DNA from: Daucus carota subsp. sativus
Lineage: Eukaryota; Streptophyta; Magnoliopsida; Apiales; Apiaceae
Length of the DNA: 64,000 nucleotides
Reading direction: 5' to 3'
NCBI RefSeq assembly: GCF_001625215.2
Contig: NC_030385.2
Location: 39,829,598-39,893,597 of the forward strand
Under the pieces are notes generated by a model, which searched no databases, had not been told where the DNA came from, and saw only the letters and a list, made by a program, of their open reading frames with translations. Both the position numbers and the translations under genes were made by a program. Shown in pieces: positions 48,987 through 61,793 of the stretch (the stretch's first letter is position 1; each line of letters opens with the position of its first letter).

Positions 48987-51900
48987 TCATTCAAAAATCC
49001 GGTTGTGACAAGTTTTATCACAAGGGTATGGACAATCTATCTTCTGGAATGGACTCCTGTCGTAGTACCAGTCCCCTATTGCCTTCGCAATCGTCTGCAG
49101 TACATATATTGAACAAAAACATAAACCTGTTAGTATTACTGAAAAGATATCCTTGTGTCCAGCACAAAATGTCACTATAAAAAAAGATTATTTTAGCAGA
49201 CTTGTTAAGTAGACCAAATCAATAACCACAGACTATGCGCTTTTTTGTGTGCTAAATTTACTAAGACAGCGCTGAAGGTCGCTGCACTGTAATTCGCCTA
49301 TGCTGAAAACTTGTTCATATTAAAATGATTTAGTGGGGGACATGACATGGAATATAAAACAGGGGCATGTGACTAAAGTGGTTGTTAAGCATGGTAATAT
49401 AGTAATAGTATGTGGAAACCAACTCAAAACAGCAAGAGAAGTAGAGATTATTACCTTGTTATCCAACAAGGGAGAGTCAGCCCTTAGCCAAGTTTCCTGT
49501 GTTCCGGTTTGACAGTGGGCATAGCAAGAGTTTAAGTAAAGCCCTCTAGATTTAGAGCTACCCACTGCAGGTGCAGCACTCAAAAACTGCGTCCTAAATT
49601 CTGAAACAATAAAATTTTACTCCGATTAGTTTAAGTACGATAGTGTTGCCCAAGAAAATGTGGACTGATACATTTACTATAAGAGAGAAGTGATTCTCCG
49701 TGATAGACATTTGGCTAGAAATTATGGTCAGACTAGATCTTGTGCTATGCACGAAAAAAATAAAGTAAAGAGGAGCTTTTGTAATATACCTTGCAAGGTT
49801 TTAAGTTGAGCTGCAGAGCACTTTGTTATATCCTGCTTGCAATTGCTCCAGGTGCCATGGGGATCAGCAACACCAGGAGCCAAAATGTTCTTTACCTAAA
49901 ATGATTGAATTGAAAGCACGAACTAAGAATTACTGAACAAACAACGATTATTTGGCTACCATATTGTAGAAGCAAATTATAAAAGATTATTGATTAGAAA
50001 ATACGAATGGCCACTCAAAGAGTAGTTAGTATATCTAGATTATAAGCATAAGATGTCTAACCTGCCACGAATCATAGGCCGCATTTAGCAGAAAGATTGG
50101 TGTTTGGATTTGTTGCACCACGTTTTGAGGGAAAAAACACTGCAATTTTAATTTGATGAGATTTTTAAGAAATTTTAATAGGCAAAAGGGGACAAACATA
50201 TGATATTGACAACTCTTACCAAACCCGGTTTGAGTCGTGAAGTGCAAGATGAAGGCAAGTTCTTCGCTGATCCCTGCAATAAAGATGTATATTTATTCAG
50301 GAACCGAACACGTAAGAGTACATGTCGACTGTAACACATGAGGAAGAGGATAACAATAGTGGACGTTGTGTGATATTATAGACGGAATGAGTGGCTGATT
50401 GGAGAAGCAAAGAGAAGAGAATATACATGTGTTCTGACAACGTCATCGTATATAGATTCGATATGTGATGTTCCAGCAACAGACTTTCTGTACAGATGAC
50501 AAAATGTTTATAAAGGGACAGATTAGAATGGAGTGAAATATAATCTGCATGCAAATATAAAGGATATATGCAAGTCTGTCAAGAAGAGCTTACACATTAA
50601 TGAAGTAACCCGCATCAGCAAGGCATTTCACTTTTGCACTCGCAGGTAGAAGAGATTTAAATTTATCACAATGCAATATGGAAGCTAATCCACCAGCCGA
50701 ACAGCCAGAAATTATTGCCTGGGATTAAAAGGCTTACAGAGTTAATAAGAACATTTCAGAATTAGAGGGAAGCACTAATAACTAACTGGCACATACATTT
50801 TTTGCATCCTTCATTCCTTTTGCTAATAAATCCTCAATAACAGCGAGAAAAATCCTTTGTCCTCTATAGTGAAGATTAGTAGCCTGAAAAAATTTGTTCG
50901 CGCATCAGGAAAACTAAGAATTGAGGTAAGAAGATATATAGAGACATGAGACCTAATATAGGACCTGGCCTATATGTACTGAGCTCAAGTTATCACATAT
51001 CTAAAATATGCTATGCTGCAGGGGGATACACAGAGAAGATGCATCTGTTTTTATATTTTCTTGTTCGGGATTACAGATTTGTGTATTTGATATCAATCTC
51101 CACAGGAATGAAAAAAATGTATTTCTCACAAAATTTGCAATACTTACAGGATCAACTGCTTCTACATCCCCAGTGAATGATGCTCCATCACAATACCTAA
51201 CCTTGATTGTGTTCCAGTCGTAGAAGTCTAGAAATAAATGAAAGAGTTTGTCAGCAATGTTAAAGTCAGGTGAAAATATTTAACCAGAATAACAGAGTAG
51301 ACGTACAGACCTGGATTAAACTTAGCTTTGTTGCTAAACATCCCTGAGAATGATAGTACTTTCGTCATTTGCTTGGAAGAACCTAAGCGTGTATTTATAC
51401 GATCAAGGCAGGTAGTCGCATTGTTGCACCAACCTCCTCCCTGGAAAATTCCCCACATATTTACACTTTTTACGTTAGTGTGTGTTTGTGTTCTGTATAC
51501 TACTCGAAACCACATTATGAAGATTGTCTCAAATCAATCTATCATTTCTGAGAGTATATTGAAGATATTTAAATAGTTTTGATATTTTTGTTGAAGGTGT
51601 TAATCAAGATCATATAGTAATTCTGTTGCCATACAAAATAAAATTGAAAATGTTACACAAAATATACCAACCTCGAAGTGGACCAACCAATTATTAATTC
51701 CAGCACCAAACCCCTTGGACATATGATAAGCCGGTGGGCTTCCATCCAGACATACTGTAAAAACATATGCATACATATGATCAGCAAATATTGTGATCAA
51801 CAACCACTCGCATATCAGTACAGAAACAAAAAAGAGTATGTAACCAAAAAAAATAAAAATTACTCCTTGTCTTTTACCTGCTCCTTTTGCTACAGCACTC

Positions 51901-52004
51901 TGGAGATAAGTGATACCAACATCAAAACTATCGACTTTGAGCAGAACTAGCGCTACAGCTAGTATTTGAAACCACAGGCATACTCTGGTGTTCACCATCC
52001 TCAT
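48987..52004 (-). CDS. Pectin acetylesterase (CE13 family)
   Basis: Twelve exons on the minus strand join cleanly: 52004-51878, 51754-51672, 51440-51311, 51227-51148, 50883-50797, 50718-50594, 50487-50427, 50273-50220, 50139-50062, 49895-49790, 49600-49455, 49094-48987; 394 residues. The start is the ATG at 52004. A signal peptide covers about 1-27. Family blocks are intact: [30 protein letters not shown], then GCSAGG with nucleophile Ser176, NAAYDSW with Asp272, CYAHCQT with His339, and [18 protein letters not shown] near the end. The enzyme removes acetyl groups from pectin in the cell wall, changing wall stiffness and pectin digestibility. The third-exon Cys and later cysteines fit disulfides of a secreted protein. 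Confidence 0.95.
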
Positions 52005-55000
52005 TGTAACTAAAAAAGAGCCATCCACAATTTATGAGAATAATGAGAGGAAAGTATAATAATAATTAATTTTTTATGCTATTTGTCCGATTTGAAGAAC
52101 GTAACAGGCTACATTATACTAACTTAATCAGTACTAGATTACAAAAACATGCTTAACATATTCAACTTAAAGTAATAACTAGTTGAACTATAATAGTCAT
52201 ATAGCTGATTAAGAAGCCAAATGTTCTTTCCTCTGATAGTCAGACATGATCAATTTAAAATTCAGAAGACACGTGTCTACATTCAGCCAGGCTAGCCGGC
52301 CAAGGAAAAAACAGGATAGATCATTTCTATATATCCTACCTGATTCAAGATATATATAATAGAAAAGATATCATATCAAATTATATATAAACTTATGGCG
52401 CCGCATGTACTATTTTTTCCTGCTTTTACTCTCTTTTATTTTCCAGGCCATAAACTTATGTTTCAAAAATTATGGGTTGCACATTGTTGAATAATATATG
52501 ATCTCAGGCTTCATTTAACACTTTAAGCTTAAGGTTTTAGATGAGTTTACTTAACATGGTATCTGAGCCTCGAATATCCTGGCAAGGCCTCCCTCAACCT
52601 TATAAGTAATAGTGTAGTCTAATGAGTCCCTTTTCGAAATACATAATAATTATTTTACATCTAAATTTGGGAACAACAAACTCTTTTCAAGAGTTCTGCT
52701 CAACAATTTTCCGACGGAGGACTTTTTTATGAGTGAACTCACCACCCAACTAAACTGAATATCAGTTAAATCACTTAAATCGAGTGTTTGCACATTAATA
52801 GGTTTCCCCAACAGATGCTTTTCCTTAAACCACTCCTTATTATCCACTTTGCAACCACAAATTACCTCCCTGGGGATTGTTCACCATCTTCACACCACTC
52901 AAAAACTCAGATCACTTGACAGAGATGGTAACTCACCAAAATACATATCACAACAACATAGCACAATATTTTTTTGTACCATTATACCCCTGGATAAAGA
53001 TGTAACTTAGTACTACTATGAAACTGGAACAGTAAATCCAAGGGCATTGCTTTAATTAACACTACAAAGGAGTACATACCATCTAAACAACTACAACCAC
53101 ATATTCACATACCTGTACTAGGAAACTAGTTTGCCTATGGAAGTATACAACTATGAAAATTTATTGCTAAACTAAAACTATTAGGTGTGTGAATAAATGC
53201 ATGTATCACACAATATTACTAAAAACAAGCATGAACAAAGGAGTACCTGAAAGGAGAATTTAAGAAAGCTTCAAGGGCCTGAAAGAAATAAGCTACTTAA
53301 TTGAGATCTTAGAGGAGATTATGTATTGCATTAGTGCAGAAAGTGGTAGAGGTATATATAGAGTGTTTGTGTGCAAACTGTAAAGTGTGGCCTTTGTCTG
53401 AAGTGTAAGTAGATGCACCTTATCTTACATAGTTACAATGTTCTGTCAGCAGTAGTATTAAATTTGGCTCAAAACACTTATGACTAGACACACAGAACAA
53501 CAACCTAAATAATTGAACGTGAGCGTGAAACTTCTTTCAATTATGCTTCCATGCGGTGAATAAAATATTGAATTATGTCTACAGAACTTGATTCTGAGAA
53601 GCCGGTTCAGCCGGTTAAAGAGAGCATTTGTATTTCTTATTCACATGTTCGACTTTGCAGGCTCTTACGTGAGCAAGAAGAAAACTTGGTTATGAGAATT
53701 CTTCCTGACTCATCGATCTTCCAATATTTTTTTACAAAACGTTCCTCTAATAAGATTTTTAAAATCCAGTTAATTATTATAACTTTTTTAAATAATAAAT
53801 TATATAATGAATTAAGTAATATATCGGTATTATTATAATATTATAAATATTTTATTTGTAATAGGATTAATTCTTTTATTTAGACCTATCATTCAATTAA
53901 TCTAAACTCAACACCTCCATCAATTAATTCGTGATTTTTTATTTTGGATTTTTACGATCATAGTAACGAATAGTTCTGTAGTAATCAGTTTCCAGTAGAT
54001 AGTGCTTTGGAAAATATACGTTCTGAAATTTAATAAGAGTGTTACTGCAAAATAATTTTTAGCCGAATTTAACAAATAATTTGATTCTGGTGACATCTTG
54101 TATGCCAAACTCTAACCGATTTCCCAGGTAAACAGTGCTGTGGCATCTGACCAAATTTTAGGAGATGGTATAAAGATAGACCCGAAAATATGATCGAGAC
54201 TGAAGAAATTTAGAAACTCAGTGAAGTTTTGATAATTGCAATATTATATTTACATATATTTACTGTGGCTCCAAATAAAAGATAATTTACGCTCATATTT
54301 TTACATATTTATAACTAAAAAAATTAATATCTAAAACAGTTTAATTTTTAGGATCTGGTTGACCGGTCGAATGATTTTTTTGTGGAACTAATATAGGGCA
54401 TACCTATGTTTACAAAATTAGAATGGGAACGCACAATTACTTTCCTTCCGTTAAATAAATACTCCAACGTACTCTTATTCCGTGTGTCAGGCTAAAATTG
54501 AATTCTCGAAATTTAATAGTCCTGCCCTGATCTCGCAGTCCTACCTTCCATGAGACGCGGCTTGTTGACTTTGTGTCCTCCTTCTGAAGGTATTTCTTTA
54601 GGTCACTTTTAAGTTATTTGACTGTAGGATTATAATTATTGCTATTTTCAGAAAATATTGTAATATAAATATATGACTAAAATTATAATTCTAAATTTTA
54701 AAAATCATTATTTTAGTTATGCAGTCAAAAAAATATAGAATCGTGTACTGGAAAGTCAAAGAAATCTATAACTAAAAAGGAGGGAGTATATTTTTTTCAA
54801 TGAATGCGGTGGAGGATTTTTTTTTTTTTTTTGAGGTACACGATCTTTTCGATGTGAATATATGTACATAATTAGTTAACAAAATGAAATGACGTGGATG
54901 CAGTTTTATTTTTAAATATTTTTAAATTCTAAGTTGATATTTCTATACATTATAAAAAAGGTTGATATTTTTTATAATTCAAAAAATTATAAGTCATACA

Positions 55001-55650
55001 TAATCAAAATTTAAAATTTTATATGGTGTTTATGTCAAAATATATAAAACTTGTTCAACTCAAAGAAATTTATTTAAGAACAAATTTTTTATAGAATTAC
55101 GAGATATTAATTCTAATTATGAATTTATAAGGTGGGCTTGCCTAATTGTGAAGAGATAATGCACTCTAATGAAGTAGATTATACTTATACATTATCATAA
55201 ATGTAAAATTACTCGGATACAGATGGCGGACCAGACACATGAAAGCGCATAGTGACTCTGACGATATACAGGACAAATAAACAGAGACGAGCCCACCGAC
55301 ACCCACTTGTTTCGCTCTCCGGTAATATAATTGTTATAATAAATATTAAAGAAATATTACTTTCCTTTTTAATAAATTAACTTTATTACAACACCCTTTT
55401 TAAAAATATGAAAATACATTAGATTTGTTTCTCATATAGGATACAAAGATTTTTTGAGAAAATGTAGGATACAAAGATATTCGTGAACATATCATGAATC
55501 ATTATTTCATTAAAATAGTTGCATTTTTAAATGATAAAGTATTGTTTAGCAGGTTAAGCTAGCTTTTTATTAGGATGTTATTTCTGTCATACAGACAGAA
55601 AAATAAAATTTATTAATAAAAAAATTGAAATTTGAAATCTATAAAAAAAA
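52005..55650. other. Pectin acetylesterase promoter, then gene-poor DNA
   Basis: A non-coding leader exon near 53248-53340 is plausible: minus-strand CTTTCAG|GTACTC donor at about 53247, acceptor TTTTTTAG near 52010, and a TATA box at 53352-53362. A minus-strand open stretch at 52650-52847 looks coding-like (KEKHLLGKPINVQTLDLSDL) but is unrecognised. From 53400 on, AT-rich and featureless. Confidence 0.4.
53352..53363 (-). promoter_or_regulatory. Probable TATA box of the pectin acetylesterase gene
   Basis: CTCTATATATACC on the minus strand, upstream of the inferred leader exon. Confidence 0.4.
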
Positions 55651-56184
55651 GGGTTAATAATCAAGTGAGTCACCAGAGTGGGCTCGATATATCAAGTTGG
55701 CCACTGAACTAAAAATCGTCTCAAATTGGTCACTTAAGTCGGTTACACGTATCTTTAAATATGAGCTGAAGGATTAAAAGTATTATTTATAGATGTTTAC
55801 GCATTATTCTTGAATGTTACCACAACTAAGTACAATGTTATGACTTATAGTATTTATAATAATATATTTTGATTTTATCATATTTATTTATTATTTATTT
55901 TTAATTAAAATAAAGGAATTAACTATATAATAAAAAATAAATAACAAATAAACTTGATAAAATCTAAATATATTATCATAAATACTAGAAGTCATAACCT
56001 TATAGTAAGTTGGGGTAACATTCAAGAATAATGTGTAAATCTATGTAAATAATACTTTTACTCCTTAAACTCATATTTAAAGATACATATAACTGATTTA
56101 AGTGACCAATTTGAGACGATTTCGAGTTTAGTGATCAACTTGATATATTAAGTTCATTTTGATGACTCACTTGATTATTAACCC
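55651..56184. mobile_element. Foldback MITE with near full-length inverted repeats
   Basis: 534 bp. The left half (GGGTTAATAATCAAGTGAGT, AAATTGGTCACTTAAGT, AAAGTATTATTTA, AATGTTACC) is mirrored in the right half along its whole length, leaving only a short AT loop near 55900. The flanks TAAAAAAAA (55642-55650) and TAAAAAAAT (56185-56193) suggest a 9-bp target duplication with one change, as in Mutator-like elements. Confidence 0.88.
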
Positions 56185-56193
56185 TAAAAAAAT

Positions 56194-57901
56194 GGCTTTT
56201 ACCTAACTCAAGAAAATCCTAACATTAGTGCATCAAAATTTTTTATCTAAATTTGAATTTAATTTAGAAAATATGACAGCTTTTTTATTGCTTACATTAT
56301 TGTTTAGTTATTATTGTATTTGACAGCCCTTGTTATTTTTAGTCGTATTTTTAAAACAGGTGAAACACACCTATCAATCTGGTAATGATCAGGTTGGAGA
56401 ATTTTGTTGACATATTTATTTATTATGTCCTCAATAATTTACTGGTTCTTTAAATAATAGCTCAACCAACTTTATTAAATATAGTATTTAAGAAAATCGA
56501 TTTGAGGAATAATTGCCATAAAATGTGTATATCTAAATGTTTGTCCGCCTTATGTAAGATTTTAGCAACTACCATATCTAGTTAAAATCGTAAATATAAA
56601 GAATGGGGATTAATTATAAAGATGCTACATATTTAATAAAACAGCTTGTATATATTTAGACCTTTTTATTGTTAAAACTTGCTAAATATAAAAAGCAGAA
56701 GAGAGGGAATATATACTGTTTTAGAATATTTGTAAAAGATTTCATATTTTGTTTTTGTCATCTCGTCTCTTCCAAAAACGAGACCCAATAATTTACAAAT
56801 TGATATCTGTCAAGAGAGAATAAAAATCTTAGTGACGAGAATTATTATATGAATTTTAAAGTGATCTGATATCGGTGACAATCTTATCTCCGTTCAAAAT
56901 TGGAAACTACATTCTTTCACGATTTACAGCTAATACTCTTGAATATAAGGCTGGAATTCTGTTATACGAAAATAATTTGAAGAAATCATCGCGGAATGAT
57001 TCGAATCCTAGTAAATTCCAAAAATTTATACATGCATATGTTAGGCAAAATATATTGAATAAGTGTGTTGAATAAAGAATACGTTGATGTAGTTCGAACA
57101 CGCGGTTTCATAACCAAATAATCTAGACAAATCATGTGTATCTTCCAGTAAAGGAGTGATTTCACATGCAAAAAGTGACTTCTAACTGATGATTACGCGC
57201 TTTTTAATTAGTAATATTGATTGATGTGACTTTGTTTTTTGATCTTCATGTTTGATGACTTTAGGGTTGATTAGAAATTCATGTCAAATATATTCTACTT
57301 AAAATTGAGTCTAGTCGTTTCGAAGTAAATTGTTATATTTATTAGGGTAATGCAACTTTTTTCCTAATAAAAAAAATACAATGCTAATTGATTGGATTGT
57401 CTACCTTTGTGAGCATGTTTCACGGTCTATTTAAAAAAAAATAAAAAAAAATAGTTTGAGAAATTTTTTTATTCATATAATTTCTTTGTAAATAATCTAT
57501 TAGATTTTTAATATTTTATAATCAGACAAACGACAAACAAGTTACTTGTTCCTGGAATAAAGAACGACATTTTGCGGACCTATATCTAGTTTCTCTTGTT
57601 TCTGCATAGCAGGATTACGGAATCTGACTTGAATTCCATCCCTTCCCCTTTTCTATGTGCCCAATCTACCAAGCGGGGTCACATCATTTGTTTGGTTTCA
57701 AATTTTTTATTTTAATATTTAAAATTTCATTTTTTCAAGAAAAATATTCAAAATTTCATGAGAAGATTTGGATGATATATATAATTTGAAAATATATTTA
57801 GATTAATATTTGATTTTCCACTGGTCCTTTTATTTTGGAACTAAAAAAGATAGGATAATGCTAGGGAGATTTCCTACAATTATTATAGGATGTAATAAAT
57901 C
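56194..57901. other. AT-rich intergenic stretch
   Basis: No gene, RNA or clear repeat recognised in about 1.7 kb. Confidence 0.55.
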
Positions 57902-57918
57902 ATTCACTTCAATATCTT

Positions 57919-58627
57919 TTTTTTTAAAGAAAAGAAGATAATTCAATAAATAATGGTCATACGACATCTACAAGAATGATCGAGTCGAACAAATATAGAA
58001 AAAATTAACATGCCTGTCTTCATACCCAAGATGAGACAAATAAGCGATGTTGAAATTGACGATGGTACATGTATAGATCCTTGTTCTGTGTTCACCATAT
58101 TTTCCAAAAACTCCGTTTAAATAAGCGATGTTGAAATTGACGATGGTACATGTATAGATCCTTGCTCTGTGTTCACCATCTTTTCCAAAAACTCCGTTTG
58201 AGCTATCGACCACAAATGCAATTTCCGAAAAGCTTTATCGATGAATCCAAACCACTCTCACAAAAGGAGAGAAAAATCACACACTCTCATCAGGGAGAGA
58301 AGTCAAACCATAATCAAAACAAACTAAAACAATTAGATCTGCCCACGATGTTAAGGAGATAATCGATCCACTCACAAATCCAAAAAGGCCTCTGGAAGCG
58401 AATTAGAACGAAAATCGAAAGTTTCGGTGATACAGATCTAAGAAAACTTTCCCCGAAGATGGTGATTTATTAAGAAATTCAATGAAAAAACAAGAACAAT
58501 TAAAAACTAGCGATCAAACGAAAAGATTCGGGGCTTTCCACAGGAAACCGATGAAAGTCCCGTCGGAGATGAAAAGAGGAGGCGGCTAGAGAAAAGAGAA
58601 GTAGATAAGTTGAAATAGTCTGTTTTT
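57919..58627 (-). mobile_element. Retroposed sequence with poly(A) tail and 17-bp target duplication
   Basis: ATTCACTTCAATATCTT occurs at 57902-57918 and again at 58628-58644, exactly flanking 709 bp. On the minus strand the insert starts CT-rich and leader-like (TAGCCGCCTCCTCTTTTC) and ends in an A run next to the target duplication. Long target duplication plus A tail indicates target-primed reverse transcription by LINE machinery. No LINE protein is encoded and it is long for a plant SINE, so a processed transcript copy is likeliest. The only frames are short (one begins MVNTEQGSIHVPSSISTSLI). An 81-bp tandem repeat lies inside. Confidence 0.75.
58038..58199. repeat. 81-bp tandem duplication inside the retroposed sequence
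   Basis: 58038-58118 and 58119-58199 differ at only a few positions (both contain AAATAAGCGATGTTGAAATT and TCCAAAAACTCCGTTT). Confidence 0.93.
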
Positions 58628-58644
58628 ATTCACTTCAATATCTT

Positions 58645-59070
58645 ATTAAATAATATACTTCTTTAGCTAAAAATTTTTGATTTTTGAAAAGTGTTATAGT
58701 CATCCAATAAAGGTTTCAATTTTTCAAACGTCTAAAAACAATAATTCTTAAATTACAAACCGTTTCGTATAATCACCACAGCCAAACTAGTGCCAGATTT
58801 TCTTTCATTTTACCCTAGAGGTGAAGAAATGCTGAAATGGCAACATTGCATATAAAAGTAAGGGATTGTTTTTCATTATCTTGAGAAACTTTTGTTTGTA
58901 ATTCTATTTATTAAATCAGTCAAATATAATATATGAAATGTGATTGATGTTATTAAAATATAAATAACAAAATTATCAGGAATAAATATTTTGGATAAAC
59001 ATATAATATTATTTGTATGTGTTAGACGGTATTTGACATAAAAATTGCACGCGGTGACACATTAAATTAA
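58645..59070. other. AT-rich spacer
   Basis: No feature recognised between the retroposed sequence and the next MITE. Confidence 0.5.
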
Positions 59071-59434
59071 GGGTCTGTTTGGGAGTGCTGTTAAAAATTG
59101 CTGTGCTATTAGAAAAAGTGCTGGTAAAATAAGTGATGTTGTAGAAATCTGATAACTGTTTGGTATTTTTTTTTTATATTTACTTATTTTGAGTTATAAT
59201 ATAAAAAAATAATGTTTTTGGTGAGGTTTTATAATGAAATTTATAACAGCATTCTGCAAAGCTGAAAAGCAGTTTTTTCCAAAAGCATGGGAGGACCTGC
59301 TTTTTCTAACAGCAGCTTTTCAGCTAAAAGCTGCTGTTCGGAAAAGCTGCTTTTCGATTTACCAAACAGTTTTTAACCTGCTTTTCAGTAAAAAGCTGCT
59401 GTTGCTGTCTGCAACAGCAACCCCAAACAGTACC
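59071..59434. mobile_element. hAT-like MITE
   Basis: 364 bp with ends GGGTCTGTTTGGGAGTGCTG / inverted GGTACTGTTTGGGGTTGCTG. The flanks TAAATTAA and TAAATAAT resemble an imperfect 8-bp target duplication. The right half is dense in AAAGCTGCTTTTC and CAGCAGCTTTT palindromes. Confidence 0.85.
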
Positions 59435-61114
59435 TAAATAATGTAAATAGGTCAAGGTTTCCGCAAGTACGTGGGTCTGTGTGCGAATGTCTGTTGTTGA
59501 ATGCCTCTGATATCAAGTATTCATAGTATCGCAAAATAATACTAGTAGTAAGTAGATGCTTTGGGCATCCAAGATCTGACTCGGTCAATGGTATTGGTAA
59601 TGGTATTGGTTGGCGGTTGTTGGTTGTTAATGGGATTATTTGGGCTTTTTGACTAGAAAAGTGGAATATAAATAAGAAATAAATAAATTAATAAAGTATT
59701 TGAAAAAGAAATATAAGCATAAGTTACGAGAGAGAAGATAGGATTCTCAGCTTATACTGCTACTTATACTACTACTGGCAAACAAAAGGTGTGTTTTACA
59801 TTCACTTATTAGAAGCTGGGATGAACATTATAAGTCCTTTTACCAACAAACTTTGCATATAGAATTTTGACCGAATTTTATTACTCTTTTGGTTTTAAAA
59901 TACTTTATTACTCTTTTGGTTACATATCAACTTTTAGGAAAAATATTATTTTAAACATATTATTTTATTTCAATTTTAAATGTAAATTTATGTTTTTAAA
60001 ATCAAGTCTACTTCACAACATAAGTATATTTAGCCTTATTGATTAATAATATTGATTACACGATATTTTTACGAATTTTGATTTATTTTGTCCAAAAAAA
60101 ATGAATTAATAAGATAATAATTATTGAAAATGTATATGTATATAATCATAGAAATATAAAAATTAATTATCCTCCACAATCATAAAAACGAACAAAATAC
60201 ATTGGTATAATATGATTATAATTTTCAATATTTTTCCTATGAAATTTGAATAAAATTTAAATTCATTTCTAATCCTTTTTATGAAGGATAATAAATTAGA
60301 TATTGCAGTGGTATCATCTTTAATATTATAAACTTCGATAACATTGCAACACTATATATTGGATTATAACATTAATAAATAAATTATAATATATATATAT
60401 ATAAATTATATTTATATTATTCATTAAATAAAAATTATAAATTAATAAAATTCTCCTAATTTATTATATTAATACATAAATTACTTACTTTTAGTATATG
60501 CTAAATAGTTTTATATAATGGATTATTTGTTTGCCGGAGTACTCTTCCATGGGTTAAAGTCAAACACTCTCTCGGATCTTGAAACCAAAAAGCATAAATT
60601 GGCCCGGCCCAATAATCTCCTCCAGATTTGATCAAGTCCTCCCGGGTCTGGTTTCTAAACATCTGATGTTCCTCCGAGGATAATGTGTTATTTATTCACG
60701 GAATTCAAATCGCAATTTATACGAAATTTGTTATAGTAGAATGATGTTGCGATGATATTTTTCATCGAATATTTTTGATTTGAAGAATCGATTTTTGTAA
60801 TTAAATATTTGTTCGTCGTTTTATCATATTCTAGATTTTCCATCTTCTAACCAATTAAGACCACTTCATATCCTATCTGCTTTTTCTAATTGTTAATTCT
60901 TCAACAAAATCTAGATATATCTTTCTTGGATAAAATCTTGTTCTATCAACTTGTTATCATAGTTTTTAATCGTGCCTATCTTTTTTTATATATACATCAA
61001 ATCCAGTGTTTATCTCGAATTAAAAACATCTTCCAACAAAAAAAGAAAAAAATTGTAAAAGCTACTGAATCGATTTTCTTGCTGTTAAATATTAATGAAA
61101 ATTACTTGGCATGA
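59435..61114. other. AT-rich intergenic DNA
   Basis: No gene seen. The stretch near 61114 is 3' flank of the RING-CH gene. A GC-richer patch at 60540-60690 has no recognisable ORF. Confidence 0.55.
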
Positions 61115-61793
61115 TCAGGGGAGGACATGAAAGTGAAAGAGCCAAGAAATAACGAAGCCCAGAATCATACACGAAAGAAGAAAATTCATGATCCTACGAC
61201 CACGATTATTCCTTCGTGTCTCGTACTGAATCTCCTCTGGTCCTATGGTCACTTCTGCAACACCTCCTCCACTGTCATTCACCTCATCTTTCCTCTTGTC
61301 TTCTTTGGAAACGTAGCGTGCAATGGCACCACAAATCTCACAGCTTCTGCATAAAAACATCATTCAAAATCAGCAACTAGTTTTAGCAAAATAATTTCAT
61401 TCGATCCAAATCGAAATCGAAAAATTAATATTAAAAAAAATGTGACCTGTTTCCTCTGATGTTGAACCAAGTGTCGGCACAATGTTGATGAGCAGCAGCG
61501 AGATCACCCTTACACTCACACTTTAATTCAATAGCAGCACCGCAACATGACTCCATTAAACTCAAATGACAAATCCTGCACTCCCTTTCCTCCAAAATTT
61601 CGTTACAATTTATTTTTCCCGTATTTTTCACCGCCATTTTCACTTCTCCGCTCTCCAGGTCTAGTTCCACGTTCCCCTCATTCCGCAGGCAGAGCCTGAA
61701 ACTCCCATCAGTCTCTAACGAACCCTCATCGGACCCGCTTGACCGCGACTCATCGGACTCGGAGAAGTGTAAGCTGGCAGAGTCTTGTGACAT
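61115..61793 (-). CDS. RING-CH (RINGv, C4HC3) membrane protein, probable E3 ubiquitin ligase
   Basis: Two exons on the minus strand, 61793-61447 and 61346-61115 (phase 2), giving 192 residues. The N-terminus is Ser/Asp-rich. The C4HC3 RING-variant uses C72, C75, C92, C94, H102, C105, C118 and C121 (ECRICHLSL, CECKGDLAAAHQHC, RSCEICG). A single hydrophobic segment (about 168-186, FLLSCMILGFVISWLF) lies near the C-terminus, so this is probably a tail-anchored or single-pass protein with the RING in the cytosol. MARCH-type ligases of this fold ubiquitinate membrane proteins; the substrate here is unknown. It resembles small plant RINGv proteins and looks intact. The intron splits the RING between its H2C and last CxxC parts. 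Confidence 0.92.

Noticed and set aside
52005-52028. Extension of pectin acetylesterase upstream from a GTG codon
   Set aside because: The stretch overlaps a good splice acceptor (TTTTTTAG) and the ATG at 52004 gives a proper signal peptide.
54439-54787. Possible Stowaway-like MITE between CTTTCCTTCCGTT and GGAGGGAG
   Set aside because: The ends pair poorly beyond ten bases and no second paired block was found, so I could not support the boundaries.
57968-58213. Minus-strand ORF with two 27-residue repeats (GEHRARIYTCTIVNFNIAYL-type)
   Set aside because: The repeat is a DNA-level 81-bp tandem duplication in a retroposed sequence. The frame is open only because 81 is divisible by three, and no family is recognisable.
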